From assembly GCF_016801865.2 (NCBI RefSeq), contig NC_068937.1, positions 96,411,278 to 96,475,277 on the forward strand: 64,000 nucleotides of DNA, read 5' to 3'. Positions 1-12,133 of this stretch are shown here, in pieces. The DNA comes from Culex pipiens pallens. Taxonomy: Eukaryota; Arthropoda; Insecta; Diptera; Culicidae. Numbering within the stretch: position 1 is the first letter of the stretch; every line of letters starts with the position of its first letter. The notes under the pieces were generated by a model. That model ran no database searches. It worked only from the letters and a program-made list of their open reading frames with translations, and was not told where the DNA came from. A program made the translations under genes and the position numbers.

Positions 1-368
1 TCGTTATTTGTTAGAAGTATGGACAAAATTATTGTCGCCAGGCAATGATTTATTTTTGTTAAAATAGACATTTTAGCCAAATAAAATTTGCATTCGCAAA
101 GTACTTAACTGAATTTTTAAATGAAGTGCATCGTTTTTACGTTTAATTTAAACTGAAAAATTCCCGTTTTGGATATTTTATGATGAAAAGTGTTCATGAC
201 TGTTCTCTCTGAAAATATATAAATTTTTTAGGAAGGCTAAGCCCCCAACATTTAAAAAAATCCAAGTGACACAGAAAGTTGAACCTTAAGATTTTTAAGT
301 TTCATCCAAATATTCCAAAATTTGCAAATGCCAATATCCCGGCAACTAGTTGTCCAATTTTCAATGTT
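1..368. other. AT-rich sequence, nothing recognised
   Basis: No gene, RNA or inverted repeat with a partner could be supported here. It lies just outside the left arm of the long inverted repeat that starts near 369. Confidence 0.5.
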
Positions 369-2316
369 GAAATGTTTTACAAATGAGCAGTTCTCTCAGA
401 TTTCGGTAATTCGATTTTTTTTTGTATTTTTTATTCCGGCTGAAACTTTTTTGGTGCCTTCGGTATGCCCAAAAAAGCCATTTTGCATCATTAGTTTGTC
501 CATATAATTTTCCATACAAACTTGGCAGCTGTCCACACAAAAATGATGTATGAAAATTCAAAAATCTGTATCTTTTGAAGGAATTTTTTGATCGATGAAG
601 TGTCTTCGGCAAAGTTGTAGGTATGGATACGGACAACACTGGAAAAAAATGATACACGGTAAAAAAAATTTGGTGATTTTTTATTCAACTTTTTATCACT
701 AAAACTTGATTTGCAAAAAAACACTATTTTTATTTCTTTTTATTTTTTGATATGTTTTAGAGGACATCAAATGCCAACTTTTCAGATTTCCAGGTTGTGC
801 AAAAAATCTTTGAGCGAGTAATGAATTTTTGAATCAATACTGATTTTTCAAAAAATCGAAATATTGGTCGCAAAAATTTTTCAACTTTATTTTTCGATGT
901 AAAATCAAATTTGGAATCGAAAAGAACTTCAGTGAAATTTTGATAAAGTGCACCGTTTTCAAGTAAAATCCATATTTAGGTGACTTTTTTGAAAATAGTC
1001 GCAGTTATTATTTTTTTTAAATTAGTGCACATGTTTGCTCACCTTTGAAAGAAATATTCTTGAAAAGCTGAGAAAATTCTCTATATTTTGCTTTTTTGAA
1101 CTTTGTTGATACGTCTCTTAGTTGCTGAGATATTGCAATGCAAAGGTTTAAAAACAGGAAAATTGATGTTTTCTGAGTCTCACCCAAACATCTAAAATTT
1201 TTTTAATGTCGATATCTCAGCAACTTATGGTCCAATTTTTAATGTTTAAATATGAAACATTCGTGAAATTTTCCGATCTTTTCGAAAAAAATATTTTCAG
1301 AATTTTCAGGTCAAGACTAAGATTTCAAAAGGGCCAAACATTCAATATTACTCCCTTTTAAAATGTTAGTCTTGACATGAAAATTCTGAAAATATTTTTT
1401 TCGAAAAGATCGGAAAATTTCACAAATATTTCATATTTTAACATTGAAAATCGGACCATTAGTTGCTGAGATATCGACATTAAAAAATTGTGGGTTGTTT
1501 GGGTGAGACTTAGAAAACATCAATTTTCTTGTTTTTAAACCTTTGCATTGCAATATCTCAGCAACTAAGGGTCGTATCAACAAAGTTCAAAAAAGCAAAA
1601 TATAGAAAATTATCTCAGCTTTTCAAGAATATTTTTTCAAAAGTGTGCAAACATGTGCACTAATTTAAAAAAATGAATAACTGCGAACATTTTCAAAAAA
1701 GTCACCTAAATATGGATTTTACTTGAAAACGGTGCACTTTATCAAAATTTCACTGAAGTTCTTTTCGATTCCAAATTTGATTTTACATCGAAAAATAAAG
1801 TTGAAAAATTTTTGCGACCAATATTTCGATTTATTGAAAAAATCAGTATTGATTAAAAAATTCATAACTCGCTCAAAGATTTTTTGCACAACCTGGAAAT
1901 CTGAAAAGTTGGCATTTGATGTCCTCTAAAACATATCAAAAAATAAAAAGAAATTAAAATAGAGTTTTTTTGCAAATCAAGTTTTAGTGATAAAAAGTTA
2001 AATAAAAAATCACCAAATTTTTTTTACCGTGTATCATTATTTTTCAGTGTAGTCCATATCCATACCTACAACTTTGCCGAAGACACCAAATCGATCAAAA
2101 AATTCCTTCAAAAGATACAGATTTTTGAATTTTCATACATCATTTTTGTATGGACAACTGCCAAGTTTGTATGGAAAATTATATGGACAAACTAATGATG
2201 CAAAATGGCTTTTTTGGGCATACCGAAGGCACCAACAAATTTTCGGCCGGATTAAAAATTAAAATTTAAGAAAAAAGACCGATTTCATAGAGAATTGCTC
2301 AAATGTGAAATTTTTC
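369..2316. repeat. Long inverted repeat (foldback element), about 1.9 kb
   Basis: The left arm (about 369-1320) reads back as the right arm (about 1366-2316), with a spacer of about 45 bases centred near 1343. Matching landmarks include GGTGCCTTCGGTATGCCC near 454 against its complement ending near 2233, and TTTTCAGGTCAAGACTAA near 1303 against its complement starting at 1366. Both arms carry the same substitution-peppered sequence, and open frames in them are mirror translations of each other, so none is called. Outer limits are approximate; the match fades at about 369 and 2316. Family unknown; it behaves like a foldback or large MITE. Confidence 0.8.
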
Positions 2317-3480
2317 AAAAAATTATTTTAATAATTATGGAATCAAAACAAACATTTCAAATGGGTGCAATATTGAATGTTTCTCCCCTTTTTCACACTT
2401 TGTCACGCTTAACCCCCCCCCCCCCCCTCTTTGCCCTTTCCAAGATCGTGACATACTGTATGGTTGAGTTTTTGTGCTCTAAAACATATAAAAAATGGAA
2501 AAAAAAAATTAATTATGAGTTTTGGATTGGATTTGTGAAAAAAGTTAATTTAAAAATCGGCATTTATACTTTGATGTTTTCCACTAGTTATTTCTTCAAT
2601 TGTCATGTATTTATTGGCTGTGATGCCAATTTTTCAACAATCTCTTAATTTTTGTAAAACGCGAAAAGCAAAATCGAAAAGCTTTTAGATTTTATTTGCA
2701 GATGTAATCAGTTTCCAATAAAAATAATAATAATATTAATAAAATAATGTTATCTGTAGAAGGCGTGACAATGCATGACACTTTCTGATTAATTTTTGTA
2801 GTTTTTTTTTTGAAAAATTCAGAAAATTTCCCTAAAAACGGTTTGAAAACACTGCAGATTTTACCAATCGTGGTTGAAAGGTGAGCAAATATTTTACATC
2901 ATCAAAATGGCGTCGATTATTTAAGAGACGATAAATCAGCCAATATGCATTCGGTGTTCAATGTCACAATATAATACTCCTGTAAAAAATGATCTGCTTT
3001 TTCAGAATCAGCTCAATAAAATGGTGAAAATTAGTGGTTTATGCTTTAGGTAACTTTTCCAATATCAGGATTTAGTTAATTTTTTAAATGTTATTTTTGA
3101 ATTAAACGAAAAATTGTCCTTTAAAGTATGTTTTTTTTTTGCTTTGGCACGTACACAAAAAGTTAAGCAATAACATTGTTTAGGTTAACAATTTGTCGTT
3201 ATCGTGGTGAAAATTATGCGTTTCAATGTTTCACCTTGCATAAACAAAATCAAGGGCACGCAATGTAACCAATAAAAACCACGTTTTGTTTGGCTTGCTG
3301 AAATTTGGTTAAATTTGAATGATGGAATCCTAAGTGCCAAATTAAAAATGTACACAGTAGACATTTATCAAGGGTGACATAACGGCCTCTGATATCATTT
3401 TTTCAAGTTTACATCACAAGATCTTATCCGAGACTACCCGGATTTTTTACGGGTTTTGTTTAATATTTTTTTATAATTGA
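2317..3480. other. AT-rich sequence with a poly-C run
   Basis: No gene seen. A 15-base C run sits at 2413-2427. A short stretch near 3245-3290 resembles sequence inside the GTCGTGCT elements at 41860 and 61278, so an old fragment of that family may lie here. Confidence 0.4.
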
Positions 3481-3823
3481 ATAAGGTCCTAAAGGCCTAT
3501 GTCACTCTTTTTTGTACAACTGTAATAAAAAAAACACGATCAAAACCATTTCTGATCACTTTTTTTTTTTCATTTTAATACGAAACAAATTGACAAGACA
3601 ACATTTTTTCAATGGATCAACTAAGGTCTCCTTGGAGCGAGCTGTCAAGTAGGACTTTTTCTGGCAAAAAGGTCCACGAAGTTAATTTTTCAAAATTTAT
3701 TTGAAAATCCATTTAAAATCCTTTGCGGTCGTACAAAGGGTCATTGTACCTAGTCAGAAAAACAAGCTTTATCGTTGTGAACCATAATATCACAAATTTA
3801 AGCCAAATTTTAGGACCCAATTC
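3481..3823. repeat. MITE, AATTGGGTNCTAAA family, copy 1 (degenerate left end)
   Basis: This is about 340 bp that aligns through its length with copies at 3965-4306 and 61319-61764. Shared landmarks are AACACGATCAAAA, TTCTGATCACTTTTTTT, a GGATCAAC.AAGGTC.CCTTGGA block, GTCGTACAAAGGGTCATTGT, and the right terminus TTTTAGGACCCAATT. The left terminus has drifted (AAGGTCCTAAAGGCC). No coding potential. Confidence 0.7.
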
Positions 3824-3964
3824 GAGTTTTTGGAATTTGTAAAGGTCCTGAACTCGATTTAGCCCAAACTGAACGTGCAGTCAAAACAGCTTGATCCGTC
3901 GTCGCCGAAACGTAAAATGTCAAGATATGTTTATACACATTAAGTTAAATCCAACTTTTACCAA

Positions 3965-4306
3965 CAATTGGGTACTAAAGCCCTATGTCAATTTTTATCT
4001 ACAACGGTAAAAAACACGATCAAAAACTATTTCTGATCACTTTTTTTTTTCATTTTAATGCAAACAAAAAAAAAATTGACAAGACAACATTTTTTCGATG
4101 GATCAACCATGGTCCCCTTGGAACGGGCTGTCAAGTAGGACCTTTTCTGTCAACAAGAACCGCGAGGTTGATTTTTCAAAATTGATTTAAAAATCCATTT
4201 TAAACTTTTTGTGGTCGTACAAAGGGTCATTGTAGTCAGAAAAACAAGCTTTATCGTTGTGAACAATAATATCAGCAATCTAAGCTTCATTTTAGGACCC
4301 AATTCG
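3965..4306. repeat. MITE, AATTGGGTNCTAAA family, copy 2
   Basis: The termini are inverted repeats: AATTGGGTACTAAAG at the left and the complement of AATTGGGTCCTAAAATG at the right. The body matches the copy immediately upstream and the one at 61319. Two copies 140 bp apart in the same orientation suggest either a tandem duplication or repeated insertion. Confidence 0.75.
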
Positions 4307-5257
4307 CTGCCAAAATATTGCCCTTAATTTTGTCACCGACTGCAGCCAAAACATCCTCCCCTAACCCATTCCCAGCAGCAGCTGCTGCAACATCCGCGCA
4401 ACACTCGGTCTGCATGCTTGTTGCCTACCTGCCGGCGCAATCCAATCAACGTCGTGTAAACAGCGAAAACCCTGGTGCAATTCCAAATGTGAGTTTAACT
4501 TTGAAGCAAATAAAAAAAAAACGCTGTCTTTTTTCAAACTGATTTTGTCCCGTTTTCCCGTCGACAAGCCAAAGTGCATGCAATCGCCATCATCAAACAA
4601 ATGTAGTTTTCGTCGTTTTTTGCTGTCTCTCTTCAGTTTGTCGTTTGTGCCAAACTAAACACACACGGGAGCAAAAACGGCGATGATTTCGTGTCTCTTA
4701 GCTTAATTATCCAACATTTACATTAACGGTTAGTAGATGCAATAATATGTTCTGCTTTTTTTACTTCTTTTTCTCATCCTTTCATTCAATTTTCACTCGA
4801 TTTGAATCGCGTCCACTCGTCTGGAAAATTCGCTTCTTTTTACTACATATTTGCATTCACTGTGTTTCTTATCTTCTTTTACCTTCCCTCCCACCTCTCT
4901 TATTTGCCACCTTCTTTTTATTTATTTCTTCTATCACACATTTCTTCGCTGTCGTTAAATTAAAACTAACAGACCTTGTTCTATCCGCTGCTCGTGCCAC
5001 TCAAACTCAAGTTTTGCTACAACAGAGGGAGCCACCTCCCAAAAAGTTGCATAACTCTAGGGGGGGAATTACGTTTAATTTAGCTCGTGTTTTTGGCTTT
5101 TCAATTTCCTTGCTCGCGTGACTGAATGAATGCAACTGTGTGTGTGTTTTCCTGTGTCTTTACTAAATACAATGTAAATGTGTGTGTGTTTGTGTGTGTG
5201 AGTTACTAAACGTATAAAAATCATGCATCGTCATGGCGTTCAGCTGGATTAAACTGA
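4307..5257 (-). other. 3' flank and probable 3' UTR of the beat-like gene
   Basis: This lies immediately downstream of the stop codon of the minus-strand Ig gene. It contains TTTATTTATT near 4918-4927, which reads AATAAATAAA on the minus strand and could serve as a polyadenylation signal, and short GT runs near 5180-5200. It is pyrimidine-rich near 4745-4930. The UTR assignment is inference from position. Confidence 0.4.
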
Positions 5258-5418
5258 CTATCTTCGCTGAACCGGGCTGAGGGGCCCGGCCGGGAAGCTG
5301 CTGCTGTGGCCACTTGTCAGGGATGTCGTAGTCAGCAGGAGTAGCAGCAGGGTTGCCAGCAGCAGACACAGCGCCGAGGGGGCGCAGGTGGGGGCGGAGC
5401 GCGAACCGGTGAGGGTTA
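5258..5418 (-). CDS. Beaten-path-like Ig protein, last coding exon
   Basis: This encodes the C-terminal 52 residues and the stop (5260-5258). The exon opens after a good acceptor (minus strand ...TATTTCCAG at 5419 and above). It supplies the last two bases of a codon split with the exon at 12134, so phase and frame agree. The peptide has a hydrophobic core of about 20 residues (ALCLLLATLLLLLLTTTS) followed by a short polar tail ending PLSPVQRR. That could be a membrane anchor or a GPI-attachment signal, as expected for a cell-surface Ig protein. The GC content is far above the surroundings, which supports real coding. Overlapping frames on either strand here are shadows. Confidence 0.65.
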
Positions 5419-5489
5419 CTGGAAATAGAAGGAGAAATGTAAAAAAAATCGTTAGAGAAATTTTAAACAATATTTTTGAATTTAATCTT

Positions 5490-6060
5490 CCCGTGCAGAC
5501 GCTGATAACAAAATGCATGCCATTTCAATGACAAATACTGTTAAAATAGCAGAAAGTGTAATGGAATCTTCTTATTGAAACATCTTTTTTTGCATAACGG
5601 TTTAATAACAGTTTATGTTATTATAACAAAATTCGTTATTGGTCTGATTTTGGTTGAAAGCCAAAACAACTTGGGATACAATTTTTTGTTATGGAAGAAT
5701 AACTCCAACTGTTACTGGGATGATCGGATAAGTTGTTAAAATAACAAAAAATAATAACAAAGATTTGTTCGAAGAATAACTTAAATTGTTATTAGTCTGT
5801 TATTACAATAACAATCCAATAACAAAAAAAAAAAATCATGACGGCTAATAACAAAACTTGTTATAAATTGCATAAAATGGTATTGGCCTATCATCCTAAT
5901 AACAATTGGAGTTATTCTTCCAAAACAAAAAATGTTACTCCTAAGTTGTTTTTTCAACCAGTGTCAGACCAATAACAAATTTTGTTATGATAACATAAAC
6001 TGTTATTAAACCCTTATGCAAAACTGGATTTTTCAAGAAGATTCCATTACACTTTTTATT
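5490..6060. repeat. Palindromic AATAAC-rich MITE, copy 1
   Basis: It begins CCCGTGCAGACGCTGATAAC, matching the terminal repeat of the copy at 22108-22554. It is dense in the words AATAACA and TGTTATT on both strands. The two halves are inverted copies of each other: the stretch around TAAACTGTTATTAAACCC near 5996 matches the complement of the left part. The right end appears truncated near 6060. No open frame. Confidence 0.7.
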
Positions 6061-7457
6061 ATCATTTTGCATCATTAGATTGTCCATACCAACCGTCCAT
6101 ACCAAAAGGCTATTAAAATATTTTAAAATCTGTTCCTTGAAATCAGATTTTACGATCGACACCGGCAAAATAGTAGGTTGCTAAGAACTTCTCAAAAAAT
6201 ACTCTTAAAAATTTACTTAGTTTTGTATTCGATTTTGCTCAGAAAAAAGGTGCAGGTGGTTATGTTCTACATGACCAATATGATAAAGAACTTTGTACAA
6301 AACTCCTGAAAAATTATTCTATTTTATTTTTTTATTTTTTTATTATTGCCTATTGTTTCTAATCATTGGCCCCTTTGTAGAAATAAATTGCCAAAACACG
6401 AAAATATTGCCAAAATAAGTTTGGTTCGGAAAAGTCCCCCCGGGAGAACCTCTCAGGGGGGCACCGGCCACTCCAGGTTGTGACCTCCACTTTTCAAATG
6501 GCCATTTCCATGGCAAGTATCAAAAAACATGTATTTTGATACCCATATTGTCAAAACTCGTATATGGTTCGGTAAATGTACCCCCGAAGGAACCTTCTCT
6601 GAGGACGGAAGATATAAGCATTTGAAAGACGACAAAAATCGTTACACTTTCGCTTTGCGAAATTTTGGATTGACACCCGTAGACAGTGCCCTTAGGACAA
6701 AGTTCTTTGTCCAAAAAACGTTATGCAAAAATATCATAAAATTCTCATTTTTGGATATATTGTAAGTGACATTCATCTCGCGGTGCTACCGATTTTTCAA
6801 AATAAAAACATATTTTTTTTAACTGGAAAAAAGATCGAAAAAATGACACTTATTTCAGACGTAAAATAAAATTTGCAATCGAAAAGTCATAACAAAGCTT
6901 GAAAATTCATAAAACCAGGGCTTGGAAAAACAAGTAATTAATTTTCATTCAAATGAAAGAAAAAGCAATAATTAAATTCAAATAAATTTGCTCATTCTTC
7001 GGAAAAGTACTGCGATTTTTGTAAACTTTATAGGAATTCCTTTTAAATATTCGTGTGAATAACCTCAAAGAAAGAAAGTTTTCAACAGCTCTGTCGATAT
7101 GTATTTTGTCATTGTATTGAAAGAGCAAAATTTTGTAAGTCGACTTTGGCCGAATTTGGTCAAATAAACCCCTGCGTGGTAACCGAAAGAAGTATTCAGT
7201 TATTTTTGTAGTGATTTGGACAATGTTTTAACTCCTAAGTTTCCTAGTTTGCAAATATGGCGGATGTCCTATAAAATATGCCAGATTTTGCACAAGCTTG
7301 GGAGTTTAGGAGTTATTGGAATTTAAGGAGTTTTGGAAAAAAATCATATAATGAATGTTATTATACATTTTATGTTATGTTTCTGGCAATTCAATTGTCA
7401 TTCAAACAGTTATGCTCCTGTTTAAAAATGTCAAAATTTGAATGAATTCATGTTTTT

Positions 7458-8458
7458 GCCTTTCTTACAAAAGAAAGGTTTAAGGTTTGCTTTTGGAAAA
7501 ACGCTTTTTTCAGAAATCTAAAAAAAATCGTGCACGGCGAGGATTCGTCCCAGGAAAAAATCCTATTACTAAATTGAAGGTTTAGATGCGCTCTTTCGAT
7601 TGAATTTTGGCCCGAAACCCGGAACTCAAAGTCTGATTTTTGAGAGCTCTTTTTCTGAAATACATGAGCGATGTCTGTATCCGCTCTTAAAAATTTGCGT
7701 CTTCCATCACTGGAAAACCGCTCGTAAAACCCACAATTTTTATAAATCAGATCTGTAGCCGTGGGGTCGGAGACGAACATTTTATTTTTCGATTCACAAT
7801 TTCCGACCAGGAAATGTGGTCAAAGCCATTTTTAGAGGTATTTTTTGGACTATTTTACAGATAACACTATCAAATTAAACGAATTCAGTTTCAAACAAAA
7901 AGCCATTCGAAAACAAGCGCCATAAACTGCTTGGGCCCAAAATTTGAAGCTTTTCCAAAATGTATTTCCAGAGATATAGCCATTTTAGTGTTGTTCGTCT
8001 TATTTTTACCCTATTTTTTCCTATTAAATTTTTGGATTTATACAAAATCATATACTGAACATCAAATTCATCGTCAAGTCGAAGCTTCAACGCCATCGCT
8101 TTTAAGCTTGCGCGATTTACGCTGCGCGTGAAAGTGTTCTTTCTGGCTTCTTATAATAGATCGACAAAGTACAATAGCGACACATATTTTTTAAGTTAAT
8201 CATAGACTAACATAAAGACTGAGTACCCTTTATTTTTTTTTCTAATAATTTCAATTCAATATGTTTTTCTTAATTAAATTTAAATGTCTTGCGACAAATA
8301 ATGAACCTCTGAAATTAAAAAAAAACATTGCATTTGAGGTTTACCCTCAAAAGATTCGAAGCTTTAGGTGAAATTATCACTGAGTGGTATCATTATGTTT
8401 CTGAAAAATTAATTACACCAATATATTTCTCGGAGTTTCATCATTTTGTAAGAAAGGC
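7458..8458. repeat. 1.0 kb element with GCCTTTCTTACAA terminal repeats
   Basis: The left end GCCTTTCTTACAAAAG is mirrored by TTTTGTAAGAAAGGC at the right end. Nothing inside translates convincingly: the 110-residue minus-strand frame at 7448-7780 starts in the terminal repeat and resembles no family I know. No target duplication was identified. Confidence 0.5.
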
Positions 8459-9722
8459 TCTATTTCACCTCTGGTGATATTAAATCGGGTGTTTTTCATA
8501 TTGTTTTTTTTTAATTATTTTTAGTTTATTGTTATTTCTCGTTTTTTTTTAGTTTTTTGGTTTATTGTTATTTCTCGATTTATACTTACAAAAATCAATA
8601 TTGGTAATAAGCATTCATGTGCCCTTTCGAACCTTATAAGTTTCACGTATTTTACGGCTTTTAACATCATTACCTACTTAAAATAAACTATTCGGCTAGC
8701 GCAAAATTACATGCAATATAAATAAAACAAATAAATAAATCCATTTCAAAAATCCTCATAACAAAATTAAGATAAATGCATTATTGTAAGAAATAATCAT
8801 CTGCAGTTATAGGAATGTTATTTCACATGTCTAGACCAATTTGGATACGATGAAATCCTGGTTCGTAACTTGGGACCGGTTCTAGGTTTCCGCTGACACT
8901 GACACTGTTTATACCATGTAATGCAATTGGATGAATTTAGGATGTGAAAAGAGTGCAAAAAAAGAGAAATTCACTCCAAAAATAGAAACCCAGCACAGGT
9001 AGAGGGTGCTGGTTGAAATTAGAAACCGGGTAACTGTTTGTCTATAAAGATCAAATAAAGAAAAAATATTTTGATGGGTTTGATGGCATGAAAAAGGTTT
9101 GATTTGCGCCTTAAAGCATGATTATTAGGGCTAGTGTTTTTTTTTTGCAAGGCTGATTTACAGCCGAAAATCACAAAAATCGTCATGTTGTACACAAAAA
9201 AAAGCCAAATCTGCACCGATTCCGCCAAAATTTTCACAAGGGCGTTACTGCCCATGTTCACATAAATGTCTCATTTGCAAAAAAAAAACAAGCTGAGAAA
9301 AACGCATTTGAAGTTTGTCCCACACATAAGGTATACAAAAATTATGTTGGTATATCTTTATCAGAATTTAGAATTAATCAAACTCACTGTCAACAGATTT
9401 TTACAGATTTTTAAAATGCTATCTTTTCGAATCTCCACCCCAAAATTCCTATCAACAGATGCCTCAAGATTGATTCATTCAGTGCAAACAAAATCCCCCA
9501 AGGAAAAAAACCCAGCTCAAAATGACCGGCCCCGTTAAAAAATCCAGAAAAATGGTTGTTAGCGTTTCGCTCGCTCACAAGACTACAAGAGAGACCAGAA
9601 TCAAATTTATCGCAGCATTATAACCAAGTGAGTGGATCCTTTTTTCTGCCACCCATTTCTCTCCGTCCGAGGATGATGCGAAAAATCGAACATTTTATAC
9701 GCTCGAGGGTCGACAAGGTGAA

Positions 9723-9741
9723 CCCCCCCCCCCCCCCCCCC
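9723..9741. repeat. Poly-C run (19 bases)
   Basis: An uninterrupted run of 19 cytosines lies inside the beat-like intron. Length is likely polymorphic and error-prone in sequencing. Confidence 0.9.
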
Positions 9742-10059
9742 TTTGGGCGGGAGAAAAATCGTTCGGAAGACCTTTCGCAAGCTGCTGTTGTTTGTGCGCT
9801 CTCGACTTTTAATCAACCGAACAAAATTTAACAATCTGATTAAGATGAGTTTCAATATTGGCTCAGGAAGCACACTCGATTTCATTTTTTTCCCTAGATT
9901 AGGGCGTGTTGTTGGATTTCAAGGCTTTTTTTTGCTGAGGGTAGACATGAAAGCGGACCTTCTGAATAAAAGAAAGAAGGGCAAATCTGTAAAATGACTC
10001 ATCAACTCAAGTGTAAAACGATATTTTATGTTTTATGTTGGACATCTTTATGGAAACTT

Positions 10060-11230
10060 GACTTTAAAAATAGAAGGTCAGCAATTCCCCACGAAAACAG
10101 CATGATTCGAAAAAAAAAGTTCTCTGATCGAGCTCAATTTTTTCTGGGGGATCCTTGGCCGAAATAATTAGACCCGTATTTTTTTGTTTGGCCATTAGGG
10201 TGACCTACGCCGTGTTAGGGTGGTTCGAAAAATGGCAATTTTCGTCGATTTTCGCAAAAACCACTTTTTTCAAAAAGTCATATCTCCGCGCCATTTCATC
10301 CGATTTTAGCTGTCCTAGACGCAAAAGAAAGGTGATTAGTTTGGCTATTTGGGAAAAAAAATAAGAAGTTTCAAAAATCTAGCTTAACATTTGAAAAGGT
10401 CGTATGAAAACTTAAAATGCTGTTTTGAAGGTCTCGGGACCAAAGAGCCTACGTCTGAAAATATTTTTATCGTATTCCTCGAAAAATTTCACATAACATA
10501 TCAAAAAATTGTGAAGTTATGTTTTCGATACTCTGAGATACGATTTTTTGAAAAATGGATGCTATGGTACCAAAAGTTGCGTCTTTTAATTACGAAAATT
10601 TTGGTACCCTAACATGTATAGGTTATTGCTGAAATTTTAAAGTTATCGCAGTTTTAGTGAAAAAAGTCGATTTTTTCCCGTTTTCGTCATTTTCCCATTT
10701 TTGCGCGTGGCGCGTCGAAAAATCCAGTTTTTATTTTCAAAAAATCGTATCTCAGAGTATCGAAAACATAACTTCACCATTTTTTGATATGTTATGTGAA
10801 ATTTTCTGAGGAATCCGATAAAAATATTTTCAGACATAGGCTCTTTGGTCCCGAGACCTTCAAAACAGCATTTTATGTTTTCATTCAACCTTTTCAAATG
10901 TTAAGCTAGATTTTTGAAACTTCTTACTATTTTTCCCAAATAGCCAAACTAATCACCTTTCTTTTGCGTCTAGGACAGCTAAAATCGGATGAAATGGCGC
11001 GGAGATAAGATTTTTTGAAAAAAAGTGGTTTTTGGGAAAACCGACGAAAATTGCCATTTTTCGAACCACCCTAACACGGCGTAGGTCACCCTAATGGCCA
11101 AACAAAAAAATACGGGTCTAATTATTTCGGCCAAGGATCCCCCAGAAAAATTTTGAGCCCGATCGGAGAACTTTTTTTTCGAATCATGCTGTTTTCGTGG
11201 GGAATTACTGAGGTATCTTCTACTTTCAAA
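10060..11230. repeat. Foldback element, about 1.2 kb
   Basis: The arms at about 10060-10555 and 10730-11230 are inverted copies around a centre near 10644. Landmarks are CCCCACGAAAACAGCATGAT at 10087 against its complement ending at 11202, and ACCTACGCCGTGTTAGGGTG near 10203 against its complement near 11087. Frames in the two arms give near-identical peptides on opposite strands, which is a repeat artefact and not duplicated genes. The spacer (10556-10729) is unique and AT-rich. Confidence 0.85.
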
Positions 11231-11575
11231 AGCCTTAATTGATTCATCAATCAAAAAACGATATCGAGCCGATCTGTTTACAACTTGCAGCACCATTGAA
11301 CGTCTCCCCTGACAAGAAAAGGAGACTTTTCCGGAAGTTTAGCATTTAGCTTACCCTCCCACAAACGAACGCAAAAGCATGCAACAAGTCGGAACAGAAA
11401 ATCGATACTCTCGAAGCGATTTCTCGCTCTAATTGTCGGGAAAGCTTCAATTAAAACTAAACAAGGTTCTCGTTGGTGGATCTGAGGGAATCGTCAGGTT
11501 TCAAATTGCAGGCATTTGATCCATTTGTTTAGCAAGTTGTTGAAATAGTTTGATCTTTTCCTTTCCATCTTATCT

Positions 11576-11971
11576 TTGTATTTTTGTATTTTTGTATTTT
11601 TGTTTTTTTGTATTTTTGTATTTTTGTATTTTTGTATTTTTGTATTTTTGTATTTTTGTATTTTTGTATTTTTGTATTTTTGTATTTTTGTATTTTTGTA
11701 TGTTTATATTTTTGTATTTTTGTATTTTTGTATTTTTGTATTTTTGTATTTTTGTATTTTTGTATTTTTGTATTTTTGTATTTTTGTATTTTTGTATTTT
11801 TGTATTTTTGTATTTTTGTATTTTTGTATTTTTGTATTTTTGTATTTTTGTATTTTTGTATTTTTGTATTTTTGTATTTTTGTATTTTTGTATTTTTGTA
11901 TTTTTGTATTTTTGTATTTTTGTATTTTTGTATTTTTGTATTTTTGTATTTTTGTATTTTTGTATTTTTGT
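11576..11971. repeat. (TATTTTTG)n microsatellite, about 49 units
   Basis: There are about 396 bp of an 8-base unit, TATTTTTG. It is nearly perfect, with irregular units near 11603-11610 (a T replaces an A) and near 11700-11708. Eight is not a multiple of three, so every frame cycles through a 24-base period; this produces long stop-free frames (YFCIFVFL on plus, NTKIQKYK on minus) that are not genes. Confidence 0.97.
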
Positions 11972-12133
11972 CATCGTTAAATTTGATCAAATAAATAAAT
12001 AATTAAATGAATACAAAAAATGTCTTCGTTAAAACGCTTATAACTCTTCTGGACCAACTCGGATCGTTTTGCGGTCTTCGAAAAAGTTCGTGAATCCCCA
12101 TCCATACGGTCTCGCGTCAAGTTTCACACTCAC

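Larger units (their letters stand above)
5419..12133 (-). other. Intron (6.7 kb) of the beat-like gene, packed with repeats
   Basis: It is bounded on the minus strand by GTGAGTGTGA (donor, 12133 downward) and TATTTCCAG (acceptor, ending 5419). The flanking exons join in phase. The intron holds an AATAAC palindrome (5490-6060), a 1.0 kb inverted-repeat element (7458-8458), a 1.2 kb foldback (10060-11230), a 19-base C run (9723-9741) and an 8 bp microsatellite (11576-11971). No coding or RNA gene was recognised in 6061-7457 or 8459-10059. Confidence 0.6.

Noticed and set aside
10155..11296. Two homologous small proteins on opposite strands (sharing AEIIRPVFFCLAIRVTYAV)
   Set aside because: They are mirror translations of the two arms of the foldback element.
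11529..12002. Long open frames of 134-153 codons on both strands (FCIFVFLY and KYKNTKIQ repeats)
   Set aside because: They are translations of the TATTTTTG microsatellite; all frames are open because of the repeat unit, with no other coding evidence.
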